Of a stretch of DNA of 14,409 bases, positions 7,907-13,388 are shown piece after piece (the first letter of the stretch is position 1; each line of letters begins with the position of its first letter). The notes below the pieces were generated by a model that did no database searches, was not told the DNA's origin, and saw nothing but the letters and a program-made list of their open reading frames with translations. The position numbers and the translations under genes are program-made. The stretch comes from Caryophanales bacterium UBA1744 (GTDB lineage Bacteria > Bacillota_I > Bacilli_A > RFN20 > CAG-826), in assembly GCA_002314915.1 (NCBI GenBank), contig DCHU01000054.1:22410-36818 (forward strand). Reading direction: 5' to 3'.

Positions 7907-7928
7907 GAGGTTAGTCCTCTTTTTCTTT
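7905..7928 (+). terminator. Intrinsic terminator after the lipoprotein gene
   Basis: AAGAGG (7905-7910) pairs with CCTCTT (7916-7921) around a 5-base loop, followed by a T-rich tract. The stem is short but begins inside the stop codon, a usual placement. Confidence 0.65.
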
Positions 7929-7952
7929 ATTTAGTATATTATATAGGTACTT

Positions 7953-8645
7953 ATGTTCCCTTTTGCGTTCTCAAAGGTTGTATTCATTGTTTTCATAGCC
8001 CTTTTTGGTGTTGTCTCATTGGCACACCTTGTTTTTAGTTTTGTCGAAAATGAAATCGCTCGTAAATTCACAAAGCCATTCTGCCTCGTGTTTTTGGCTG
8101 TTGCCGTTATCTTTGCATCCCCTAAAGAATTCCTGGTCTATTTAGGCCTTATATTTGGCTTAATCGGTGACATTGCCCTCATTTGGAAGCGTAACAAGTT
8201 GTGTTTCATCTTGGGGTTGTTGGCTTTTATGATCGGCCACTTCCTATATCTTACTGAATCGTTAATTATCATTTTCGCTTACGAGAATCTAGATTCTATT
8301 TGGTGGGCATTCTATGCTCTCGTATTCTTGGGTTTCATCGGAGTGTTGTTCCTTCCGATGAAAAGATTTACAAAGAAAAACAGGGGCTTCGTTTTGGCTT
8401 GCTCCCTGTATGGTTCTTCTTTGGGGATTAACCTAATCACCGCAATAAGTGGTATTGCTTTTGGTTATCCAAAGTATTTCGTTTTAGTTTCCGTTGGTTA
8501 CTTCTTGTTCATTGTCAGCGACATAACTCTTAGCTATACGATTTTTAAGAAAGAGATCAAGAGACGTGATTTCTTTATTATGATCACTTATCTTGTTGCC
8601 CAACTTCTAATCTGTCTAGGTTTCTTATTAACCGCGAGTCTTTAG
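7953..8645 (+). CDS. YhhN/TMEM86-family membrane protein (lysoplasmalogenase-like)
   Basis: The protein has 230 residues with about eight hydrophobic helices and only short loops, the expected size for YhhN. Conserved polar residues of the family are at their usual places inside helices: Lys41-Pro42, Gly72-Asp73 (GLIGDIAL), GHFLY (95-99) and VSD (188-190). Animal TMEM86 members hydrolyse the vinyl-ether bond of lysoplasmalogens; bacterial members are mostly uncharacterised, so the reaction is family knowledge rather than something seen here. The ATG at 7953 has a weak AGG 5 bases upstream; TATATA (7940-7945) ends 7 bases before it, so a leaderless or very short leader is possible. The last 18 bases overlap the 3' end of convergent rdgB, with no terminator between them. 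The stop is TAG, the only non-TAA stop among the complete genes. Confidence 0.85.
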   Translation: MFPFAFSKVVFIVFIALFGVVSLAHLVFSFVENEIARKFTKPFCLVFLAVAVIFASPKEFLVYLGLIFGLIGDIALIWKRNKLCFILGLLAFMIGHFLYLTESLIIIFAYENLDSIWWAFYALVFLGFIGVLFLPMKRFTKKNRGFVLACSLYGSSLGINLITAISGIAFGYPKYFVLVSVGYFLFIVSDITLSYTIFKKEIKRRDFFIMITYLVAQLLICLGFLLTASL

Positions 8646-9227
8646 ATACTCTAAGAATTTCTCCAACGCTTTCTTCCTGTGAGAGACGGCGTTTTTTTCA
8701 TCTTCGGAGCAAACCCCGAAGTCCTTGTCATTTTCGTAACAATGGAACATAGGGTCATAACCGAATCCTCCATGACCATTAGGAATATCGAGCATATATC
8801 CGGCACAAACGCCATCAAATATGACCGGTTCAGCGTCTTTGTTTTCGAGATAGCAAATAGAGCAGTGGTATTCGGCACCTCTATCTTTTCCGCCCTTGAG
8901 CCTCTCGTTTATCACTACAAATGCATTCTCGTAGGATCCCTCGCATTCTTCGATTACAAAACGGGAGGAGTAAATACCAGGGAATCTTCCAAGACCGAGC
9001 AATTCAATGCCAGAATCGTCTGAAATTACGGGATATGAGCATAATTCGGCTACCGCTTTGCATTTGATATAGGCATTCTCGCCATATGTTGTTCCGTTCT
9101 CTTCTGGATCAACAGAAATTCCTATGTCTTTCATTGTGAGGACTTTGTAACCAATTGGTTCGAGCATTTCCTGGAACTCTCTTAATTTGTGTTTGTTGCC
9201 TGTTGCAAGTACTAGTGTTTTGTTCAT
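8628..9227 (-). CDS. rdgB: XTP/dITP diphosphatase (RdgB/HAM1 family)
   Basis: The protein has 199 residues, normal for the family. RdgB hydrolyses non-canonical purine nucleoside triphosphates (dITP, XTP) to monophosphates in the cytosol and keeps deaminated bases out of DNA and RNA. Visible signatures are the nucleotide-binding start LVLATGNKHKL (5-15), DDSG (70-73) with the catalytic Asp, GFGYDP (154-159) and the late SHRKKA (182-187). All key residues are present. The coding end overlaps convergent yhhN by 18 bases, and two TAA triplets follow in tandem. The start at 9227 has no Shine-Dalgarno; TAAGAT lies 6 bases upstream with TTTAGA 17 bases further, so the message may start at the ATG. 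Together with the NUDIX domain at 5204-6178 this is the second nucleotide-sanitising function in the window. Confidence 0.95.
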   Translation of the reverse strand: MNKTLVLATGNKHKLREFQEMLEPIGYKVLTMKDIGISVDPEENGTTYGENAYIKCKAVAELCSYPVISDDSGIELLGLGRFPGIYSSRFVIEECEGSYENAFVVINERLKGGKDRGAEYHCSICYLENKDAEPVIFDGVCAGYMLDIPNGHGGFGYDPMFHCYENDKDFGVCSEDEKNAVSHRKKALEKFLEYLKTRG

Positions 9228-9233
9228 GACGTT

Positions 9234-9262
9234 ATCTTAATACAATTAGATTTATATCTAAA
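9234..9262 (-). promoter_or_regulatory. Candidate rdgB promoter with leaderless geometry and overlapping inverted repeat
   Basis: On the minus strand, TTTAGA (9262-9257) is 17 bases from TAAGAT (9239-9234), and the ATG follows after 6 bases. An inverted repeat, TTAGAT and ATCTAA with a 4-base spacer (9246-9261), covers the spacer and most of the -35. Confidence 0.5.
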
Positions 9263-9263
9263 T

Positions 9264-9299
9264 AAGAAAGAAAAAAAGAAACCCTCGATTTCTCGAGGG
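9264..9299 (-). terminator. Intrinsic terminator of the tRNA transcription unit
   Basis: A 7-bp stem CCCTCGA/TCGAGGG (9282-9288 with 9293-9299) with a 4-base loop is followed on the minus strand by a long T-rich tract (complement of 9264-9281). It sits 12 bases beyond the tRNA-Gly CCA end. Confidence 0.85.
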
Positions 9300-9311
9300 C
9301 GTTTTTGCTAA

Positions 9312-9385
9312 TGGAGCAGGTGATGGGAATCGAACCCACGTGACCAGCTTGGAGGGCTGGAGTTCTACCATTGAACTACACCTGC
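9312..9385 (-). tRNA. tRNA-Gly (anticodon TCC)
   Basis: The molecule is 74 bases with an encoded CCA end. The acceptor arms GCAGGTG and CACCTGC pair fully, the discriminator is T, the anticodon stem CCAGC/GCTGG encloses the loop CCTCCAA (anticodon TCC), and the T-loop is GTTCGATTC. It follows tRNA-Asp by 8 bases and shares its promoter and terminator. Confidence 0.97.
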
Positions 9386-9393
9386 ATCCCTAA

Positions 9394-9470
9394 TGGCGGA
9401 CCATACGAGATTCGAACTCGCGATCTCCTCCGTGACAGGGAGGCATGTTAGGCCGCTACACCAATGGTCC
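9394..9470 (-). tRNA. tRNA-Asp (anticodon GTC)
   Basis: The molecule is 77 bases with an encoded CCA end. The acceptor arms GGACCAT and ATGGTCC pair fully, the discriminator is G as expected for Asp, the anticodon stem CCTCC/GGAGG encloses CTGTCAC (anticodon GTC), and the T-loop is GTTCGAATC. It is first of the two-gene tRNA unit. Confidence 0.97.
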
Positions 9471-9487
9471 ATCGGTTAGCGTTGCAT

Positions 9488-9496
9488 ACTATATCA
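9488..9496 (-). promoter_or_regulatory. Extended -10 promoter of the tRNA pair
   Basis: On the minus strand TGATATAGT (9496-9488) is an extended -10 (TGn followed by TATAGT). A weak -35 candidate TTTACT (9517-9512) lies 18 bases upstream of TATAGT. Start is predicted about 11 bases before the mature tRNA-Asp 5' end. Confidence 0.6.
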
Positions 9497-9523
9497 CACC
9501 TTTAGGCAAATAGTAAATATTTC

Positions 9524-10342
9524 TTATTTATTTTTTATATCTTCCAACATCATGGAGCGAATCTCGTCGCCAAGCTTGTTTGGATCGATATCTTTATAGT
9601 CGTCGTAATAATAGACCTTGAGGCAATTAACCTTCACCTTATGGACTTTCAAGAGGAGGTTATTGTTTACTCCGTGAGCGTTATGGAGCGTTGTGACCAC
9701 GATTGGAGCTTTTGCTTTGATAGCAGCCATGAATGCGCCATTGTGGAATGGGCCCATATCGCCTTCGACTTTTCCTCTAGTTCCTTCAGGGAAGATGCCG
9801 ACGCATACTCCTTCGCCAAGAAGTCTCTGAGAGTTTCTCATCATCTCGAATCCTGACGATAAATCAGATCTATCGAGTTTGAGATATCCTGATTTGTACA
9901 TGAGTGGTGCTGCAAAAGGGACTTTGAACAAAGAGTTTTTTGCAACAAAGACCAATTTGTGTTTTCTAAGTATTTTGTCCAAAACGAATGAATCAATGTT
10001 TGAACGGTGATTTCCAACGACTAAGAACGACTGGTCTTGAGGAATCTTGTCAAACCCGTTTGCTTCTATCTTTACCGTGAAAAGGGTTAAAACAAAGTCG
10101 GTTAAACCGGATAAGCTCATTCTATCTTTATGAGAGTATTCTGGAACGCAGTCCTTCTTATATCCGATTCCCTCGATTGAGGCGACGATGATAAGGACCA
10201 AGAAACCCACAATGATAAATCCGATTGTTAATAGTGGGGTGTAGATCGCGTTTAGCCAAGCTGGGTCAGGGTTAATCGCGAAGAAAGAAATACAGAAGCT
10301 TGCTGCTATTGCGACAAGCAGTAGTGGAATTGTTAAAAACAT
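9524..10342 (-). CDS. plsC: PlsC-like lysophosphatidate acyltransferase
   Basis: The protein has 272 residues. Two N-terminal hydrophobic segments (about 3-23 and 33-54) anchor it in the membrane. The catalytic domain follows with the family motifs in order: NHRSNID with His112 and Asp117 (HX4D, catalytic), YLKLDRSD with Arg158, and FPEGTR (184-189), which binds the glycerol-phosphate substrate. PlsC transfers an acyl group to 1-acyl-glycerol-3-phosphate, giving phosphatidate; related acyltransferases use other lysolipids, so the exact substrate is inferred. It begins 5 bases after the lipid kinase stop, with a CGGA patch 8 bases before the ATG, so the two genes form one operon in which both products make phosphatidate-type lipids. 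Its stop lies 54 bases before the tRNA-Asp gene with no obvious terminator between. Confidence 0.9.
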   Translation of the reverse strand: MFLTIPLLLVAIAASFCISFFAINPDPAWLNAIYTPLLTIGFIIVGFLVLIIVASIEGIGYKKDCVPEYSHKDRMSLSGLTDFVLTLFTVKIEANGFDKIPQDQSFLVVGNHRSNIDSFVLDKILRKHKLVFVAKNSLFKVPFAAPLMYKSGYLKLDRSDLSSGFEMMRNSQRLLGEGVCVGIFPEGTRGKVEGDMGPFHNGAFMAAIKAKAPIVVTTLHNAHGVNNNLLLKVHKVKVNCLKVYYYDDYKDIDPNKLGDEIRSMMLEDIKNK

Positions 10343-10347
10343 GTCGA

Positions 10348-11187
10348 TTATCCGCGAGCCTTGTAACTCGTGACTCCTAAGACAGTCTCGCCGTCAATCT
10401 GGAGAGCGCAAGGTCTTTCGAACGATACCTCAATTTCGTGTCCTACCAATGTGGTGCATTTCTTTGTGTGCTTCTGGAGCTGTCCTTTGAAGATATCAGG
10501 GAAAGCGATTAGGGAACCCAATTTTGATTTACCACAATAGATTACTGTTGTGAGAGTTCTGTCTTCACTTAATCTGTCCTGATTTGGAGCGACCATCATT
10601 CCGCCTCCGTAGAATCTGCCTTTCATTGCAGGTGCTAACCAGGCGTGTTTGAAGACTCTTGTTTCACCGTCTACTGTTACCGTTGCTGTAACTCTCTTGA
10701 ATTTGAAGAGCAAGCCCATGATTGCGATTGAAGTGTAGTTGACCTTCTTGTCGCTCTTTGCTCTTTGTCTGTCGCCTTCTTCACAACACCATCCATCGAT
10801 ACCGAATCCGATGCCGTTGATGAACTTCTTAGTCTCACCATTGATTTCGACAGTTGGAAGATTCTTGATGTATTTGTTGATCTGGATGAGCTTTGTTTCC
10901 TTGCCTGCAACGTCATTCATGAAATCGTTGCCGGTTCCAGCAGCATAGTACCATACTTCATTTTCTAAAGCGTCGCAGTCTACATCATTAATGAAGTGCT
11001 GTATTGTTCCGTCGCCTCCGACAAGAACTAAGACGTCTTCAGCCTTAAGAGTTGGCAAAAAAGAGGAATAGTCTAAACCGATGACGTTTACCGCCTGAAA
11101 TGGCTCCGTCAATGATTTGGTATATTCCTCGATAGCTGCCTTTGCAGCTTTGTTGTTTGAAAGTTCGTTAAAGAGAACGTATTTCAT
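10348..11187 (-). CDS. Diacylglycerol-kinase-family lipid kinase (DagK/YegS type)
   Basis: The protein has 279 residues, near the usual 290-300. It has the DAGK catalytic signature VGGDGT (56-61), the substrate-side GTGNDF (84-89), the NGIGFGIDG strand (124-132), and a late LQIDGE that fits the C-terminal beta domain. It phosphorylates a lipid alcohol, most likely diacylglycerol to phosphatidate with ATP, on the cytoplasmic face of the membrane; YegS-type relatives use other lipids, so the substrate is not certain. In Gram-positive bacteria DgkB-type enzymes recycle the diacylglycerol left from lipoteichoic acid synthesis. A good Shine-Dalgarno GAGGA lies 5 bases before the ATG. The likely start of its transcript is near a TAAAAT (11219-11214), so this unit has a normal leader, unlike others here. 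The plsC-like gene follows after 5 bases. Confidence 0.92.
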   Translation of the reverse strand: MKYVLFNELSNNKAAKAAIEEYTKSLTEPFQAVNVIGLDYSSFLPTLKAEDVLVLVGGDGTIQHFINDVDCDALENEVWYYAAGTGNDFMNDVAGKETKLIQINKYIKNLPTVEINGETKKFINGIGFGIDGWCCEEGDRQRAKSDKKVNYTSIAIMGLLFKFKRVTATVTVDGETRVFKHAWLAPAMKGRFYGGGMMVAPNQDRLSEDRTLTTVIYCGKSKLGSLIAFPDIFKGQLQKHTKKCTTLVGHEIEVSFERPCALQIDGETVLGVTSYKARG

Positions 11188-11242
11188 ATGGTTCCTCGCT
11201 TTCGCTACTCGATATTTTACAATGTGTGCGAGCGCAAAGAAA

Positions 11243-11270
11243 CGAAAAATATTTTGGCTTTATAAGCCAA
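11243..11270 (-). terminator. Intrinsic terminator of the CPBP-TraX-thioredoxin operon
   Basis: The arms TTGGCTT and AAGCCAA (11270-11264 with 11260-11254) form a 7-bp stem with a 3-base loop, followed on the minus strand by a T-rich tract ending near 11243. The stem overlaps the last thioredoxin codons and its stop. Confidence 0.8.
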
Positions 11271-11565
11271 GCCAACGCTGTAATGCAGCTGCTGGCATAT
11301 AACCAGCTCTCTGTTCGATCATTTTTCCATCCTGGAATTTGATCAATGTAGGTACTGCGCTAACTCTAAATTCTGCTGAGAGAAGTGGAGCCTCTTCCGC
11401 GTCGACCTTTATGACTGTGAGCTGAGGGTATTCCTCTGCTAAATCCTCAAGAATTGGAGCGAGCATTTTGCATGGTCCGCACCATGTTGTGAAAAAATCT
11501 ACAAGCACAAGACCATCCTTGATGGAATCGTGGAATTCGTCGTAATCCGAAATGTGTTTAAGCAT
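11260..11565 (-). CDS. trxA: Thioredoxin
   Basis: The protein has 101 residues, a single thioredoxin domain. The redox motif WCGPC is at 28-32 with Cys29 and Cys32, the buried Asp is 23, and the cis-proline is Pro72 in SAVPT. It reduces disulphides of cytosolic proteins with electrons from thioredoxin reductase, which is not in the window. There is no signal peptide, so it acts in the cytosol. The start has a near-perfect Shine-Dalgarno AAGGAGG 7 bases upstream, overlapping the stop of the TraX gene, so it is the third gene of the operon and efficiently translated. The terminator begins inside its last codons. Confidence 0.97.
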   Translation of the reverse strand: MLKHISDYDEFHDSIKDGLVLVDFFTTWCGPCKMLAPILEDLAEEYPQLTVIKVDAEEAPLLSAEFRVSAVPTLIKFQDGKMIEQRAGYMPAAALQRWLGL

Positions 11566-11572
11566 ATAAACG

Positions 11573-11579
11573 CCTCCTT
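11573..11579 (-). promoter_or_regulatory. Strong Shine-Dalgarno of trxA
   Basis: AAGGAGG lies 7 bases before the trxA ATG and overlaps the TAA of the TraX gene (11580-11578). It shows that the ribosomes of this organism use a normal anti-Shine-Dalgarno, in contrast to the several genes here with no such site. Confidence 0.85.
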
Positions 11580-12465
11580 ACATCCAAAACAATAACATGA
11601 ATATCCCGTAAATGATAATCATATGCACCGGGTAATAAAGATAATTAAAGATTCTAAACCACTTTTTGTCATATCCTCGCTTGCCGTTATATAAAGCAAA
11701 GAACACAACGCATATGACTGCGTATGTCTGAACGTGGTATTGATAGAAATATGAAGCTGTGTTCTGTCCAAGGAAATAGGCGAGCACCCAGAATATAACG
11801 TTCACTAGGACTAATAGGGCAATGCTCATGGAGTTAGACAATTTTCTGTAATCGTCAGACTGTTTGTACTCCACAAAATTTGTATCTGTGTTTCTTAGCG
11901 AGCGGGTCACAATCAAATCCACGATTGGATAAGCAAAATAGAATGCTAGGAATAGCGAAAAACCGTAAATGTCGTAGTCAGCCCACAAGAACTGAGGGAA
12001 CCAATCTAAACCAACAAAGCCAGACTTGGTGAATAAGTCCGCAAGAAAACTGAGAATAATGTAGCCAATAGGAAGAACTGATAGAGTCTTTTGCCACCAT
12101 TTACCTTTCCAAAGGCACGCAATCAATGCAAAAAGCATGAGTTCAGTAAAAGCGTGGGCAGGCATTATAGTCATATCTTTCAGGGCTATGCCGGCTATCA
12201 ATTCAAACACGGTTATCGGAAGGCCAATCATCGCGATTCTACCGCAATATTTCCATCTATTTGATGTGTGTCTCAATCCCTCGACAAGCATGAAAATATA
12301 AAGCGGAAGTGCAAGTCTGCCGACGATTCTTAATACATATCCGACGTTATAACCAACAGAGTTTGAATCGAAATAAACCATCCACAGGAAAACTCCGAGA
12401 TGATCGCAGGTCATGGTGATAATCGCCGCTATTTTTAGAACTGTTTCGTTGAATATTCTTCTCAT
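11578..12465 (-). CDS. TraX-family integral membrane protein
   Basis: The protein has 295 residues and about eight to nine membrane helices. It matches chromosomal TraX homologues: the opening LKIAAIITMTCDHLGVFL (10-27) with Asp21-His22, the GRLALPLYIFMLVEGLRHT block (49-67) and the closing YNGKRG plus YYPVHMIIIYG near the C-terminus. F-plasmid TraX N-acetylates pilin; chromosomal relatives in Firmicutes are not known to be tied to conjugation and are probably membrane acyltransferases with an unknown acceptor. No conjugation gene is in this window, so the F-pilin role should not be carried over. The start lies 3 bases after the CPBP gene stop without a clear Shine-Dalgarno, which suggests coupling. 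Confidence 0.88.
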   Translation of the reverse strand: MRRIFNETVLKIAAIITMTCDHLGVFLWMVYFDSNSVGYNVGYVLRIVGRLALPLYIFMLVEGLRHTSNRWKYCGRIAMIGLPITVFELIAGIALKDMTIMPAHAFTELMLFALIACLWKGKWWQKTLSVLPIGYIILSFLADLFTKSGFVGLDWFPQFLWADYDIYGFSLFLAFYFAYPIVDLIVTRSLRNTDTNFVEYKQSDDYRKLSNSMSIALLVLVNVIFWVLAYFLGQNTASYFYQYHVQTYAVICVVFFALYNGKRGYDKKWFRIFNYLYYPVHMIIIYGIFMLLFWM

Positions 12466-12468
12466 AAA

Positions 12469-13326
12469 TTAAGCGCGTTCACTCATCCAATAAATGATGG
12501 TGAGCATGACTGAAATGCCGTTGTTTGTCATGTGGGCTATCACAGAGCCACCAAATCCAAGCCAATCATAGATTGCAGCAAGCGCAATTCCACCAAATGC
12601 ATATCCAGGGAAGTGTAACCATTCGACAGGGTCTGTGAAACTTTGCATATGAATCATGCCAAAAACCAGGCCAACCCCTATGTAAGCGACAACTGGATGA
12701 ATTCTTTTGAGGAATGTGAAAAGGCCGACACGATACATGATTTCCTCGACTATTGGAGCAAGGATAACGGCAAACAGGAAATAACCTGCAGGAGAGTAGT
12801 CGAGAATGGTTAATAAACCCAACGAATTTCCATTTGATTCGCCTGGCATTATCTGACTTGCAAATGAACTGTAGATAGTTGTGATTATTAGCATTGCTAT
12901 TCCTAAAGGAATTCCAAGCAAAACTTTTGGGTTTTTAAACGATTTCCACAAAGGCAAGAAGTCTCGTCTTAAGATGATAATTGCGTATACCAAAATCAGC
13001 AGGTCTGCACCAAAACTCAGCCAGAAGTTTAATGCTCCGTAATTCGCCTGGATCCACGCTGATGCCGACTCTCTGTCGCCAAGTTTCGCCAATAGTATCG
13101 AAACCAAGACGCTCTCGAATATATAGACAAGCACCTTAATGAATACGAGTTGTCCCAATGCCAGTAACAATTCTCTTATGTGCCCGACCGTATAAATTCG
13201 GTCGAAAGAAAAACTTCTCTTGTCTCTGGACTCATTTTTTGATCCACAGTGAGGGCAAGAACCTTTGACGGAATCGAACTTTTTTCCGCATTGAGGGCAT
13301 ACTTTTGACTTGAATAAATTAACCAT
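12469..13326 (-). CDS. CPBP-family intramembrane protease with N-terminal zinc ribbon
   Basis: With the ATG at 13326 the protein has 285 residues; an upstream in-frame ATG at 13347 would add 7. I prefer 13326 because neither start has a Shine-Dalgarno and a TTGAAA/TATACA promoter ends 7 bases before it. A zinc ribbon opens the protein (CPQC, then CPHC; Cys10, 13, 24, 27). Several helices follow, then the CPBP/Rce1 motifs: EEIMYR with Glu194, Glu195 and Arg199, FGMIH with His226, and HMTNN with His265 and Asn269. These form the glutamate-type intramembrane protease site. Members process prenylated proteins in eukaryotes and bacteriocin-like or other membrane peptides in bacteria; the substrate here is unknown. 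It is first in the operon with the TraX-like and thioredoxin genes and divergent from the gene at 13389. Confidence 0.9.
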   Translation of the reverse strand: MVNLFKSKVCPQCGKKFDSVKGSCPHCGSKNESRDKRSFSFDRIYTVGHIRELLLALGQLVFIKVLVYIFESVLVSILLAKLGDRESASAWIQANYGALNFWLSFGADLLILVYAIIILRRDFLPLWKSFKNPKVLLGIPLGIAMLIITTIYSSFASQIMPGESNGNSLGLLTILDYSPAGYFLFAVILAPIVEEIMYRVGLFTFLKRIHPVVAYIGVGLVFGMIHMQSFTDPVEWLHFPGYAFGGIALAAIYDWLGFGGSVIAHMTNNGISVMLTIIYWMSERA

Positions 13327-13333
13327 ACGCTTT

Positions 13334-13363
13334 TGTATAACAAACATTCTAATTGATTTTCAA
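13334..13363 (-). promoter_or_regulatory. Candidate promoter of the CPBP-TraX-trxA operon
   Basis: On the minus strand TTGAAA (13363-13358) is followed after 18 bases by TATACA (13339-13334), or after 17 by TTATAC. The ATG at 13326 comes 7 bases later, so the message would be leaderless. The -35 overlaps that of the divergent gene. Confidence 0.5.
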
Positions 13364-13382
13364 AATAAATCTATCCCATAAT
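13353..13382 (+). promoter_or_regulatory. Candidate promoter of the divergent membrane protein gene
   Basis: TTGATT (13353-13358) is followed after 18 bases by CATAAT (13377-13382), and the ATG at 13389 comes 6 bases later. This predicts a message starting at the ATG itself; no Shine-Dalgarno is present. Confidence 0.55.
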
Positions 13383-13388
13383 TTAATT

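Noticed and set aside
9312..9470. tRNA pair as an integration site of a mobile element
   Set aside because: There is no integrase nearby and I saw no direct repeat of a tRNA 3' end in the window.
10677..10968. Several short frames inside the lipid kinase gene on both strands
   Set aside because: They are shadows of the kinase frame, which has clear motifs; none has a ribosome site.
11578..12465. TraX as a sign of a conjugative element
   Set aside because: Chromosomal TraX homologues are common in Firmicutes, and no pilus, relaxase or integrase gene is present here.
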